A stretch of 64,000 bases of DNA from contig CABRFA010000005.1 in assembly GCA_902470065.1 (NCBI GenBank), forward strand, positions 3,745 through 67,744, written 5' to 3'. The position numbers and the translations under genes are program-made. Source of the DNA: an uncultured Collinsella sp. (lineage in GTDB: Bacteria > Actinomycetota > Coriobacteriia > Coriobacteriales > Coriobacteriaceae). The notes below the pieces were generated by a model. That model ran no database searches. It had not been told where the DNA came from and saw only the letters and a program-made list of their open reading frames with translations. Shown here one piece after another: positions 16,759 to 25,075 of the stretch (position 1 is its first letter; the number at the start of each line of letters is the position of its first letter).

Positions 16759-17976
16759 ATGCGCATCCTCAATATCACGGCACAAAAACCAGATAGCACC
16801 GGCAGCGGCACCTACCTTGCCGCGCTTGTGCGCGAGCAGATCGAGACGGGGCATCGCGCCGCCGTGCTTTGCGGTGCGGCGCCGGGTGATACCCAAGGCG
16901 AGCTGGACCGGCGTGCTGCCGTGTTTGCCGTACCGTTCGAGTCGCCCGAGCTGCCGTTTCCCATCTGCGGTATGTCCGATGTCATGCCCTATCCCTCTAC
17001 ACGCTATCGTGACCTGACGCCTTCGATGCTCAAGGCATTTGAGCGGGCATTTGCTAATGCAATCGATCGGGCGGTGACTGAGTTTCGGCCCGATCTGGTG
17101 CTCTGCCATCACCTGTATCTGGTGACCGCATTGGCGCGCGAGTGCGTCCGGGGCGTGCCGGTTGTTGCCGTGTGCCATTCGACCGATCTGCGACAGCTGC
17201 GTTCGCATGCGCTCGAGCGCGATCGCATCGTACGTGCGGTTCGTCGGCTCGATGCCGTCTTTGCGCTCCATGCTGAGCAGGCTGAGCAGATTGGCCTGGT
17301 GTGCGGCGTCGATGCCGATCGCATCCACGTGATTGGGACGGGTTACGACCATCGCGTCTTCTGCCGCGACGCAAGCGTGGCGAGGCAGCCGGGATCGCTT
17401 GTGTACGTGGGCAAGATTTGCTTTAAAAAGGGCATCGAGTCGCTGGTTCGAGCCGTGTCATTGCCGATTGACGATGACGTCCGCTCATCTGGCTTGGTAC
17501 TCGTGGGCGGCCGCGGGGACGATGCCGAGTACGCGCGTATCGAGCGCTTGGCCGCGGCCTCGGATGTGCCGGTGACGCTGACGGGGCGCCTGGATAGCGA
17601 TGGACTCGTGCATGCCTACCGCAGTTCCGACGTCTTTGTGCTGCCTTCGTTTTACGAGGGTCTGCCGCTCGTGACGATTGAGGCCCTCGCGTGCGGCTGC
17701 AAAGTTGTGGCGACCGATTTGCCCGGCGTTCGTCCCTGGATGGAGGCGATGCTTCCCGGTGCTCCCGTGACGTGGGTGGCGTCGCCGCGTATGACGGATG
17801 TCGACACGCCCGTGGCGGCCGACCTTCCGTTGTTTGAGCGCGCACTGGCAGATGCTATCGCGCAGGCGCTTGCGGCGCCGCCTTCGACGTTCGAGCCGTC
17901 GGCAGTCTCTTGGGAAGCGTGCCTGGGGCGTATACTTAGAGTCGTTGATTTGTTGGAAGGGGGTTCGTATGGCTAA
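16759..17976 (+). CDS. GT4-family glycosyltransferase overlapping selD
   Basis: A 405-residue GT-B fold retaining glycosyltransferase. The N-terminal half has the GT4 acceptor-domain start MRILNITAQKPDSTGSGTYL; the C-terminal half has YVGKICFKKGIESLV, a VLVGGRG segment and the EX7E motif in SFYEGLPLVTIEALACG. It begins 14 bases after the activase stop and its last 8 bases overlap selD, so it belongs to this operon. A glycosyltransferase in a selenium operon is odd. Known selenosugar synthase SenB belongs to the same broad group and uses the SelD product selenophosphate; whether this protein does so is inference only. An ordinary sugar transferase is the alternative. Confidence 0.82.
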   Translation: MRILNITAQKPDSTGSGTYLAALVREQIETGHRAAVLCGAAPGDTQGELDRRAAVFAVPFESPELPFPICGMSDVMPYPSTRYRDLTPSMLKAFERAFANAIDRAVTEFRPDLVLCHHLYLVTALARECVRGVPVVAVCHSTDLRQLRSHALERDRIVRAVRRLDAVFALHAEQAEQIGLVCGVDADRIHVIGTGYDHRVFCRDASVARQPGSLVYVGKICFKKGIESLVRAVSLPIDDDVRSSGLVLVGGRGDDAEYARIERLAAASDVPVTLTGRLDSDGLVHAYRSSDVFVLPSFYEGLPLVTIEALACGCKVVATDLPGVRPWMEAMLPGAPVTWVASPRMTDVDTPVAADLPLFERALADAIAQALAAPPSTFEPSAVSWEACLGRILRVVDLLEGGSYG

Positions 17977-19018
17977 GGACACCATAAGGCTTACGTCCAT
18001 GACGGCCGCGAGCGGTTGAGCCGCTAAGTTGGCCCCCGGAGCCCTCGCCCAGGTCCTGGGCGATTTACCCAATGTGCATAACGACAACTTGCTCGTGGGG
18101 TTCGATACCTCCGACGATGCGAGCGTCTTCCGCGTAGGGGAGAACCTGGGACTCGTGCAGTCCATCGACTTCTTCCCACCGATGGTCGATGACCCGTTCC
18201 TGTTTGGCCAGATTGCCGCGGCAAATTCGCTGTCGGACATCTACGCCATGGGCGGGCGGCCGAGCCATGCCATGAACCTGCTCTGCATACCCAGTTGCCT
18301 GGGCGTCGAGGTTGCCGGTCAGATTCTGGCGGGCGGCGCCGACAAGTGCGTCGAGGCGGGTTGCTCCATCGCGGGCGGCCACACCATCAACGACGACGAG
18401 CCCAAGTACGGCCTGTCCGTGAGCGGCTTTGTCGCGCTCGACCGTATGCTCGCCAACAGCGGCGCACGCGTGGGCGATGTCTTGCTGCTGACCAAGGCGA
18501 TCGGCTCGGGCATCATCATCACGGCCATTAAGGGCGAGCTCATCGAGCAGGACGAGGCCGCAGCCATGTTTGACTCGATGCGCACCCTCAACGAGGCCCC
18601 GATTCGTCTGGCCGAGGGACTCGAGCTTCACGGCTGTACCGACATTACGGGCTTTGGCCTGATCGGGCACGCATGCGAGATGGCCGAGGGCTCGGGCGTG
18701 CAGATTGAGCTTTCGTCGGGGTCGGTGCCGCTCTTTGACCAGGTGCTCGACATGGCGCGTCTGGGCATTATCCCCGCGGGCTCCTACCGCAACCAGGACT
18801 TCTTTGGCCCGCGCGTGGCTGCCGACGAGGACCTGGAGCCGGGCATGCTGGATGCGCTGTACGATCCGCAGACCTCGGGCGGCCTACTCATCGCGGCGCC
18901 TGCTGCCGATGTGGATGAGCTTGCGCGCCGCCTGGATGCCGAGGGGCGCATCGCCGCCGTTGTCGGGCGCGTGTACGAGGCAGTGCCGGGCGGTCCTGCC
19001 GTCCGCGTTGTTCGCTAG
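17969..19018 (+). CDS. selD: Selenide, water dikinase SelD, itself a selenoprotein
   Basis: The reading frame from ATG 17969 runs through an in-frame TGA at 18017-18019, read as selenocysteine at residue 17 (SGUAAKLAPG), where other SelD proteins have Cys or Sec before the catalytic lysine. The full product is 349 residues. It makes selenophosphate from selenide and ATP, feeding Sec synthesis by SelA and any labile-selenium pathway. Also seen: NLLVGFDTSDDASVF, DIYAMGGRPSHAMNLL, ITGFGLIGHACEMA and the C-terminal DPQTSGGLLIA. A hairpin with GGTC apex follows the TGA. Overlaps the glycosyltransferase by 8 bases; yedF follows. A caller treating TGA as a stop would lose the first 20 residues. Confidence 0.96.
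18017..18063 (+). promoter_or_regulatory. SECIS element in selD
   Basis: The Sec codon TGA (18017-18019) is followed by a perfect hairpin TCGCCCAG-GTC-CTGGGCGA at 18045-18063. The apical GGTC and the distance fit the bacterial SECIS bound by SelB. Confidence 0.8.
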
Positions 19019-19041
19019 CCCGCACGTTTGTGTAATTGTTT

Positions 19042-19060
19042 ACCGTTCTCTAGAACGGTT
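19042..19060 (+). terminator. Hairpin between selD and yedF
   Basis: ACCGTTC-TCTA-GAACGGT followed by TCTTTC, 20 bases before the yedF start. It may partly terminate transcription or separate mRNA stability of the two genes. Confidence 0.45.
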
Positions 19061-19079
19061 CTTTCGAAAGGAATTTACT

Positions 19080-19706
19080 ATGTCTACCAAGATTGATGTC
19101 AATGCCATGGGCGATGCCTGCCCGCTGCCCGTCGTCAAGACGCTCAAGGCCCTCAAGCAGCTCGATGGCGAGGGCGTTGTCGTGACCTCGGTCGACAACG
19201 AGACCGCCGTCAAGAACATCTCCAAGATGGCACAGGAAAAGGGCTGCACGGCCTCGGTCGAGAAGGTTTCTGACGCCGAGTGGCACGTGACCTTGGCGAC
19301 CTCTGGCGCCGTTGCCGTTGCGGACCCCGAGCAGGATAGCGCTGCCTTCTGTGATGCCAGCGCCGGCAAGGGCAAGCTCGTCATTTCCGTCTACACCGAT
19401 TGCATGGGCCGTGGCGACGACGAGCTGGGCCACAAGCTCATGAAGGCCTTTATCTTTGCCGTGACGCAGCAGGAGGAGCTGCCCGCGACCATGCTGTTCT
19501 ACAACGGTGGCGCCAAGCTCACCGTCGAGGGCTCTCCGGTGCTCGACGACCTGAAGGGCCTGGCCGAGCAGGGCGTCGAGATCCTTACCTGTGGCACCTG
19601 CCTCGATCACTATGGCATTAAGGACCAGCTTGCCGTGGGCGAGGTCACGAACATGTACGTGATCGTGGAGAAGATGGAGCAGGCCGTGCGCGTCGTGCGC
19701 CCGTAG
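19080..19706 (+). CDS. yedF: Sulfurtransferase-like selenium metabolism protein YedF
   Basis: A 208-residue protein. The N-terminal TusA/SirA-like domain has DACPLPVVKTLKAL with the reactive C14 in the CPxP motif. The C-terminal part (from about residue 100) is a DsrE/F-like domain with LVISVYTDCMGRGDDELG and EILTCGTCLDHYG. This two-domain layout defines the selenium-associated YedF family, thought to carry persulfide or perselenide sulfur or selenium toward SelD. ATG 19080 has GAAAGGA upstream. Lies between selD and a DUF3343 gene, the typical setting. Confidence 0.93.
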   Translation: MSTKIDVNAMGDACPLPVVKTLKALKQLDGEGVVVTSVDNETAVKNISKMAQEKGCTASVEKVSDAEWHVTLATSGAVAVADPEQDSAAFCDASAGKGKLVISVYTDCMGRGDDELGHKLMKAFIFAVTQQEELPATMLFYNGGAKLTVEGSPVLDDLKGLAEQGVEILTCGTCLDHYGIKDQLAVGEVTNMYVIVEKMEQAVRVVRP

Positions 19707-19725
19707 CGTATTGGTTGGAGTTGCC

Positions 19726-19977
19726 ATGAGGGAGAAGCGCCCGGCGCTTGTCATCACGTTTCCCACCACGGCGGCCGCCATGGGTTGCGAGTCCCTGTGC
19801 GTCGAGCGCGGCCTTCCCGGGCGAACGATTCCCGTGCCCGGGGAGGTCGCTGCCGGCTGCGGTCTGGCGTGGAAGGCGTTGCCTGCCGATGAGGAACTGC
19901 TGCGCAGCGAGCTTACCGCGGCGGGCGTTCCTACCGAGGGCTATACCGTGATTGATATGTGGGAGGTCGTGCGATGA
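19726..19977 (+). CDS. DUF3343 protein (putative Se/S carrier)
   Basis: An 83-residue protein with FPTTAAAMGCESLCVERGLPGR (C22 and C26 approximately) and the family motif PGEVAAGCGLAWKA. DUF3343 genes are known to travel with yedF, selD and SufS-like desulfurases. Start ATG 19726 follows TTGGAG; the stop overlaps the next gene's ATG (ATGA), so translation is coupled. A longer paralogue with a cysteine-rich head is at 47549. Confidence 0.88.
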   Translation: MREKRPALVITFPTTAAAMGCESLCVERGLPGRTIPVPGEVAAGCGLAWKALPADEELLRSELTAAGVPTEGYTVIDMWEVVR

Positions 19978-21113
19978 TCTATCTGGATAACGCGGCGACG
20001 ACCATGCACAAGCCGCAGACGGTCATTGATGCCGTGACGCAGGCGATGTGCTCGCTCGGCAATGCCGGGCGCGGCGCCACGTCGGGTGCCCTCGATGCCG
20101 CTCGTACGATTCACGCTTGCCGTGCCAAGCTCGCGCGCCTTTTGGGTTGCCCGAGGGCGAACCATGTGTGCTTTACGCCCAACTCAACCGCGGCGCTCAA
20201 CACCGTCATCAATGGCGTGGTTCGCCCCGGCGACCGTGTGGTCACAACAGTGCTCGAGCACAACTCCGTGCTGCGTCCGCTCAACCGCTTGGCGGTAGAG
20301 CGGGGTGTGACCGTTGAGCATGCGGGCTGCGACGCGAACGGCGCGCTCGACTACGACGAGCTCGAACGGCTGGTCACGCCCGGTACGCGTGCCGTGGTGG
20401 TGACGCACGCCTCCAATGTGACCGGCAACGCGGTCGACATTGCACGCGTAGCCGCCATGGCCCATGCGGCCGGTGCACTCGTGATCGTCGATGCCTCGCA
20501 GTCTGCCGGCACGGCGCATATCGATATGCAGGCCATGGGGCTCGACGTCGTGTGCTTTACCGGCCACAAGGGGCTCATGGGACCCCAAGGCACCGGCGGT
20601 CTGGCCGTGGCAGAGGGCATTGACGTGTCTCCGTGGGCCATGGGCGGCACGGGCGTGCACAGCTTCGACCCGCTGCAGCCGCTTGAGTGGCCCACGCGCC
20701 TTGAGGCCGGTACGCTCAACGGCCATGGCATCGCGGGCCTTTCCGCTGGTCTCGACTTTATCGAGGCCCAGGGTGGGGTCGAGGCGATTGCTTCCCACGA
20801 GCGTGCGCTCGCTGATCGCTTCCTTACCGGTGTGCGCGAGATTCCGGGGATTAAGCTCTACGGTGCGTTTGACCAACCCGCGCGCTCGGCGATCGTGTCG
20901 CTCAACGTGGGCGATATCGACTCTGCCGAGATCTCGGACGCGCTCATGCAAGGGTGGGGGATTGCGACGCGCCCCGGCGCCCATTGCGCCCCGCTCATGC
21001 ACCGTGCGCTGGGGACCGAGCGCCAGGGCGTCGTCCGTTTCTCGTTTGGGTATTTCAACACGACCGAAGAAGTCGACACGGCTATCGATGCTCTGTGCGA
21101 TTTAGCCTGCTAA
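19974..21113 (+). CDS. SufS/Csd-type cysteine desulfurase (selenium-associated)
   Basis: A 379-residue class V aminotransferase-fold PLP enzyme. MIYLDNAATTMHKPQTV opens the protein, HASNVTGNAVDI and IVDASQSAGTAHID follow, and the PLP lysine is K199 in FTGHKGLMGPQGTGG. The catalytic cysteine region is RPGAHCAPLMHRALG near residue 340. It is likely to mobilise sulfur or selenium from cysteine/selenocysteine for the YedF-DUF3343-SelD route, given operon position (4-base overlap with DUF3343). A role as general sulfur donor is possible. Confidence 0.92.
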   Translation: MIYLDNAATTMHKPQTVIDAVTQAMCSLGNAGRGATSGALDAARTIHACRAKLARLLGCPRANHVCFTPNSTAALNTVINGVVRPGDRVVTTVLEHNSVLRPLNRLAVERGVTVEHAGCDANGALDYDELERLVTPGTRAVVVTHASNVTGNAVDIARVAAMAHAAGALVIVDASQSAGTAHIDMQAMGLDVVCFTGHKGLMGPQGTGGLAVAEGIDVSPWAMGGTGVHSFDPLQPLEWPTRLEAGTLNGHGIAGLSAGLDFIEAQGGVEAIASHERALADRFLTGVREIPGIKLYGAFDQPARSAIVSLNVGDIDSAEISDALMQGWGIATRPGAHCAPLMHRALGTERQGVVRFSFGYFNTTEEVDTAIDALCDLAC

Positions 21114-21128
21114 AGCTGCCAGACCGTT

Positions 21129-21171
21129 TATACTTGCGGGATGGGTGTTTTTGCCCGTCCCGTTTTTGTTT
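21129..21171 (+). terminator. Terminator overlapping a probable brnQ promoter
   Basis: GGGATGGG (21138-21145) pairs with CCCGTCCC (21154-21161), then GTTTTTGTTT. Just before it TATACT (21129-21134) could be the -10 box for brnQ, so the end of the selenium operon and the start of brnQ overlap. Confidence 0.65.
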
Positions 21172-21190
21172 CGACCCGAAAGGTGTGCAT

Positions 21191-22549
21191 ATGGCCTCAT
21201 CCGCTCCGCGCGGTTTGCGCTCCGACCATGTTGTTACCGTCGGCATTGCGCTGTTCTCGATGCTCTTTGGCGCCGGCAACCTCATTATTCCGCCGCTGCT
21301 GGCGCTGCAGGCTGGTTCTGCCACGCCGGTCGCCATGCTCGGCTTTCTGATTGCCGCCATCGGCCTGCCCGTCATGGGTTTTATCGCCGTGGCACTTGCC
21401 GGAACGGCGCGTGAGCTTGCCGGCCGCGTGCATCCTAAGTTTGGCGAATTCTTCGTTGCGGCGGTCTATCTGGCCATCGGTCCGTGCCTGGCCATTCCGC
21501 GCACAAGCTCTACGGCGTTCGAAATGCTGGTGCCGCTGCTACCCGAGGGCGTTTCGCTCGGCACGGCACGTCTGGTGTTTGCCATCGGGTTCTTCGTCGT
21601 CGCGTTTGTGCTCACGCTGCGCCCGGGTGTCATCACGCGCGTGCTCGGCCGCATTACGGGCCCTGCGCTCATTGCGCTTATCGTGCTCGTTGTCGGCGCC
21701 GCCGTGATCTCGCCGCTAGGACCGGCTGCTATCCCGCAAGCTCCCTATGATGCCGGTGCTGCCGTGCAGGGCTTTTTGACCGGCTACCAGACCATGGACC
21801 TGCTCGCGTCGCTCGCCTTTGGCATTATCATCGCCGAGACCATCCACGAGCTGGGCGTTACCGATGACAAGCGCGTGGCCTTCGAGATTTCGCGCTCCGG
21901 TGTGATCGCCGGCGTGCTCATGGCCATTATCTATTGCGGCTTGGCACTTGCCGGTATGCAGCTCGGCACCGTGATGCCCGACGCCACCAACGGCGCTGCA
22001 ATCCTTGCCCGCTCTGCCTCCATGCACTTTGGCCTTGCCGGCACGATCGTGGTCTTCGCCATCTTCTTCCTCGCCTGCATGAACGTGTGCATCGGCCTCA
22101 TCAGCTGCTGCTCGCGCTACTTCTGCGAGACGTATGTGGTTGAAGGGGGAGCGGAGGCTTCCGAGGAGGCCATGCGCCGCCCCTTCGCGATCCTCGCCTT
22201 TGTATTCGCGGCGTTTTCGTGCGTGCTCTCCAACGTGGGCCTCGATGTGATCCTTATGTTCTCGGTACCCATGCTCAACGCTTTGTATCCCGTCGCCATT
22301 GTGCTGGTGCTTATGGGCCTGGTGCACGGCTTTTGCGACGCTCATCCACAGGTGTGGGTGTGGGTCGGCGGCGTGGTTGCTGTGCAGAGTGTGATCACCT
22401 CGGTCCGCGATGCGTTCTTTGCGGGCGCGTGGCTGCCGTTCGATGCACTGCCGCTTGCGGACATTGGAGCCGCGTGGGCGCCGGTTGCCGTGGTTGCCTT
22501 TGTGATCGGTCTGCTCCATAGTCGTTTTGTCGCACATTCGAGGAGCTAA
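21191..22549 (+). CDS. brnQ: Branched-chain amino acid transport system II carrier protein
   Basis: A 452-residue membrane protein with about 12 helices. The first helix ALFSMLFGAGNLIIPPLLALQAG is the LIVCS/BrnQ signature; AIPRTSSTAFEM and GYQTMDLLASLAFGIII follow. It imports Leu, Ile and Val with Na+ or H+. ATG 21191 follows AAAGGTGTGC. Single gene after the selenium operon. Confidence 0.93.
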   Translation: MASSAPRGLRSDHVVTVGIALFSMLFGAGNLIIPPLLALQAGSATPVAMLGFLIAAIGLPVMGFIAVALAGTARELAGRVHPKFGEFFVAAVYLAIGPCLAIPRTSSTAFEMLVPLLPEGVSLGTARLVFAIGFFVVAFVLTLRPGVITRVLGRITGPALIALIVLVVGAAVISPLGPAAIPQAPYDAGAAVQGFLTGYQTMDLLASLAFGIIIAETIHELGVTDDKRVAFEISRSGVIAGVLMAIIYCGLALAGMQLGTVMPDATNGAAILARSASMHFGLAGTIVVFAIFFLACMNVCIGLISCCSRYFCETYVVEGGAEASEEAMRRPFAILAFVFAAFSCVLSNVGLDVILMFSVPMLNALYPVAIVLVLMGLVHGFCDAHPQVWVWVGGVVAVQSVITSVRDAFFAGAWLPFDALPLADIGAAWAPVAVVAFVIGLLHSRFVAHSRS

Positions 22550-22640
22550 GGCATCAATGCTTGCACAGGCGGGGAGTCTCCCCTATAATTTCCTTCGCTT
22601 TGGGACACGCAAGGTTTAGACCTTAGCTGCTCAACACCTT

Positions 22641-22717
22641 CGGGACGTGGCGCAGTTTGGTAGCGCGCCTGCTTTGGGAGCAGGATGTCGCAGGTTCGAA
22701 TCCTGTCGTCCCGACCA
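22641..22717 (+). tRNA. tRNA-Pro (anticodon TGG)
   Basis: Acceptor CGGGACG pairs with CGTCCCG, discriminator A and encoded CCA. Anticodon arm CCTGC-TTTGGGA-GCAGG gives TGG. The T-arm is CAGGTTCGAATCCTG. Confidence 0.96.
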
Positions 22718-22724
22718 TATTCTT

Positions 22725-22798
22725 GCGGGCGTAGTTCAATGGTAGAACCCCAGCCTTCCAAGCTGATGACGCGGGTTCGATTCCCGTCGCCCGCTCCA
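22725..22798 (+). tRNA. tRNA-Gly (anticodon TCC)
   Basis: GCGGGCG acceptor with CGCCCGC, encoded CCA. The anticodon loop CTTCCAA gives TCC. Lies seven bases after tRNA-Pro, so both are probably one transcript. Confidence 0.96.
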
Positions 22799-22809
22799 TT
22801 AGATAAACG

Positions 22810-22846
22810 AACGGCTCTGGCTCCTTTTGGGACCAGAGCCGTTTTC
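22810..22846 (+). terminator. Terminator after tRNA-Pro/tRNA-Gly
   Basis: AACGGCTCTGG pairs with CCAGAGCCGTT across an 11-base loop, ending TTTTC. Confidence 0.85.
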
Positions 22847-22879
22847 ATATACATGCCGGGGACCCCACATCCCCTCCTA

Positions 22880-22946
22880 AGTTGCGGTGAAATACGGACT
22901 GTTTTCCGGCTTTTATGGCCCATGTAGTCCGTATTTCACCGCAACT
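22880..22946. repeat. 70-bp palindromic repeat, copy 2
   Basis: AGTTGCGGTGAAATACGGACT and AGTCCGTATTTCACCGCAACT form the arms; the centre differs from other copies. Confidence 0.95.
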
Positions 22947-23131
22947 ATTTGTAAGGTTGGATTTTGATGCCGTTGGGAGGGTCGTAGCGACCGTCTACCG
23001 AGAGTGGAATTATTTTTTGAAGCTCTGACCTGCGGCGTCAAGCTTTTGGTCAGCTTTTGGCAAGGCCTGCGGACGGAAGCATGCGATAGCGTAATGGTAT
23101 TCTCTCCGCCGTGATGGTTATGGGGTTGGCC

Positions 23132-24133
23132 ATGCTCGATAAAGGCAAACATTTTCCGCAGTCATATGCAAGAATGCTATTCTCGGCCGTTGGAATTCAT
23201 CAAGATGGACAGCTGCTTATAACAATTGATCCTTGGGATGAACGCCGTGCGCGCGAGCTTATGCAGAAAGAGCTCATGCTTCGTCTTTACAACCATGTGT
23301 ATGCGGATCCGGTCTATTGGAATAATCTTGGGGTTGAAGATCGCATCTTTCAGCTGGCATCCGCTATTGCGGTCGTTGAACCGGATGCTGTGTTTTGCGG
23401 ATCGACGGCAGCGCTGCTCTACGGCATCGGCTCGGCGTATACGCTTCTGGATAAAGTGCAAGTACTGCTGCTACGGTCTACAAGGCGTGATACGTATGAG
23501 TTCGTTGAATACAAGCGCTGGCGGGCGGGCGAAGTGTGGCGGCTAGGTCTGTTTACACTGACGGATCCGTGTCGAACGGTTGTTGATATCGCTCGAACGA
23601 GCGCCTTTCGCTATGCGCTGGGCTATGTCGATGGCTTGGCCCGTGAGTACGATGTCGAACGCGAAGAACTGCGAGCATACGCGCAGGCAAATTGCCGAGG
23701 GTTGCATGGCATCGCGCGTGCTTTTGACGTTTTTGAGTATATGGACGGCAGGTCAGACAATGGCGGCGAGTCTGAGGCGAGAGCAGCGATGATTCTCGCT
23801 GGGGTTGCCGCGCCCGAGCTTCAAGTTGAGATAACGCGACCGGGAAACGCTGGCTATTATCTAGCAGATTATGGCTGGCAGATGCCAGGCGGCTCATGGA
23901 CGCTGGCAGAGCTGCATGGGCTAGGCAAGTTTGAAGACGAAGCTCAAAATGATCCAGAGCAGGCGGCGGCAAAAACGTATCGAGCGGCCCTCATGCGCGA
24001 CGCGAACCTTCGCGCCATGGGCCACAACGTCATTCATTTCAAACTCTCGGACACCTATGACGTAGAATCGTTCGGTGCCATGATGCGCGGCTACGGCATT
24101 CCGACAACAAAACCCTACGCCGAATCCCGATAG
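23132..24133 (+). CDS. AbiEi-like wHTH protein with possible nuclease-fold C-terminus
   Basis: A 333-residue protein. The N-terminal 60-110 residues, ending in LYNHVYADPVYW and CGSTAALLYGI, resemble AbiEi-type antitoxin or transcriptional regulator modules. The C-terminal third (ARAAMILAGVAAPELQVEI, YYLADYGWQM, LAELHGLGKFED and LRAMGHNVIHF) resembles DUF559/Vsr-like restriction-endonuclease folds. No AbiEii-type toxin lies next to it. Start uncertain: GTG 23111, ATG 23114, 23120 and 23132 are in frame; 23132 has GGGG seven bases upstream. Flanked on both sides by copies of the 70-bp palindrome and lower in GC than its neighbours, which suggests an accessory gene. Confidence 0.6.
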   Translation: MLDKGKHFPQSYARMLFSAVGIHQDGQLLITIDPWDERRARELMQKELMLRLYNHVYADPVYWNNLGVEDRIFQLASAIAVVEPDAVFCGSTAALLYGIGSAYTLLDKVQVLLLRSTRRDTYEFVEYKRWRAGEVWRLGLFTLTDPCRTVVDIARTSAFRYALGYVDGLAREYDVEREELRAYAQANCRGLHGIARAFDVFEYMDGRSDNGGESEARAAMILAGVAAPELQVEITRPGNAGYYLADYGWQMPGGSWTLAELHGLGKFEDEAQNDPEQAAAKTYRAALMRDANLRAMGHNVIHFKLSDTYDVESFGAMMRGYGIPTTKPYAESR

Positions 24134-24159
24134 CGAAATCGTTCGCGGTCCACCTTCAA

Positions 24160-24230
24160 TAAGTTGCGGTGAAATACGGACTGTTTTGCGGTTTGACCAG
24201 CAAAAACAGTCCGTATTTCACCGCAACTTA
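24160..24230. repeat. 70-bp palindromic repeat, copy 3
   Basis: TAAGTTGCGGTGAAATACGG / CCGTATTTCACCGCAACTTA with ACTGTTTT...AAACAGT inside. Lies between the convergent AbiEi-like and toxin genes. Confidence 0.95.
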
Positions 24231-24243
24231 GGAGGGGATGGGG

Positions 24244-24720
24244 TTAGTGGCGACCGTGGTGGCGGAGCTTGTCGATGGTGGAGTCGGTGCTTCGGCTGCG
24301 GGATTCGGCGGCGCGGTCGCGGGCGTCGGCAGCGGTTTGGCGCTTGTGGCGGTAATCGATCATGCCTTGGATGATGGGCTTGCCAAAGCTCACGACATCA
24401 TCGTTGTAGATGGCGGTTCGGGCGGCGAGGAGGCAGTCGGTAAAGTCCATATGGGTCTTGCCAAAGAGTTTGACGGCAAGGGAGACAACGGTGGGCTCGT
24501 CGACCATGACGTCATCGAGTAACTTGGTCATGGCCGTCGCAATCTCCACACGCGGGACCTTGTAGACGTCACGCAGCGTAACGGCGACGCGCGTGATGAT
24601 CTCGGGGTAGACGCGAGCGGTGCGCGTGGCGATGACCTTGGCGGCGCGCGGTGACAGGACCTCGTCGTCGTCAAGCAGGTAGCGTAGGATGACGGTCTCG
24701 TCGATGATGGTGCTACTCAT
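24244..24720 (-). CDS. PIN-domain (VapC-like) toxin
   Basis: A 158-residue protein starting MSSTIIDETVILRYLLDDDE, which matches the PIN-domain opening where the first aspartate binds metal. Further acidic residues typical of the fold are in YPEIITR and in MDFTDCLLAARTAIYNDDVVSFG. The last 25 residues are a basic, low-complexity tail. As a predicted Mg-dependent RNase it would cleave RNA when released from its antitoxin. The start overlaps the upstream antitoxin gene by 8 bases, the usual toxin-antitoxin arrangement. Confidence 0.8.
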   Translation of the reverse strand: MSSTIIDETVILRYLLDDDEVLSPRAAKVIATRTARVYPEIITRVAVTLRDVYKVPRVEIATAMTKLLDDVMVDEPTVVSLAVKLFGKTHMDFTDCLLAARTAIYNDDVVSFGKPIIQGMIDYRHKRQTAADARDRAAESRSRSTDSTIDKLRHHGRH

Positions 24721-25036
24721 GGATATCTACTTCCTCGGGACCCAAAATCGAATCGTCGCTTTCTGTAGCAAGGTACTCAATCCAGGCGTTACGCTCCTCG
24801 GAGCGGCGATTGGGATCTCCGTATGCTTTGAGCGATCCATAGGCGGCGGTGCCGTCCTTTGAGCGCACGGCGACCGGCTGAAAGGGAAGCTTGCGCATCA
24901 AAATGCTTTGCGCGACAAATAAACGGACAGCCTCGGCGAGCGATGTGCCCATGGCGTCGTAGAGATGCTCGGCATGCTGCTTGTCTTCCTCGCGAATGCG
25001 CACCTGCAGGATGGCTCGTTTTTGAGTCGATGACAT
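24713..25036 (-). CDS. RelB/DinJ-family antitoxin (ribbon-helix-helix)
   Basis: A 107-residue protein beginning MSSTQKRAILQVRIREEDKQ followed by AEHLYDAMGTSLAEAVRLFVAQSI, which matches the RelB/DinJ ribbon-helix-helix domain that dimerises and binds the operator. The C-terminal half (SEERNAWIEYLATESDD) would bind the toxin. ATG 25036 follows GGGAGG. RelB/DinJ proteins usually pair with RelE/YafQ toxins, whereas here the partner is a PIN protein. Confidence 0.83.
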   Translation of the reverse strand: MSSTQKRAILQVRIREEDKQHAEHLYDAMGTSLAEAVRLFVAQSILMRKLPFQPVAVRSKDGTAAYGSLKAYGDPNRRSEERNAWIEYLATESDDSILGPEEVDIHE

Positions 25037-25075
25037 TACTGGCCTCCCTTAATGAGCGTGCAATATGAACAGTCA

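Larger units (their letters stand above)
22799..23131. other. Intergenic region between tRNA-Gly and the AbiEi-like gene
   Basis: Holds the tRNA terminator (22810-22846) and a 70-bp palindromic repeat (22880-22946). The rest is AT-richer than its surroundings with no further gene visible. TATTCT near 23098 may be a -10 box for the next gene. Confidence 0.5.
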
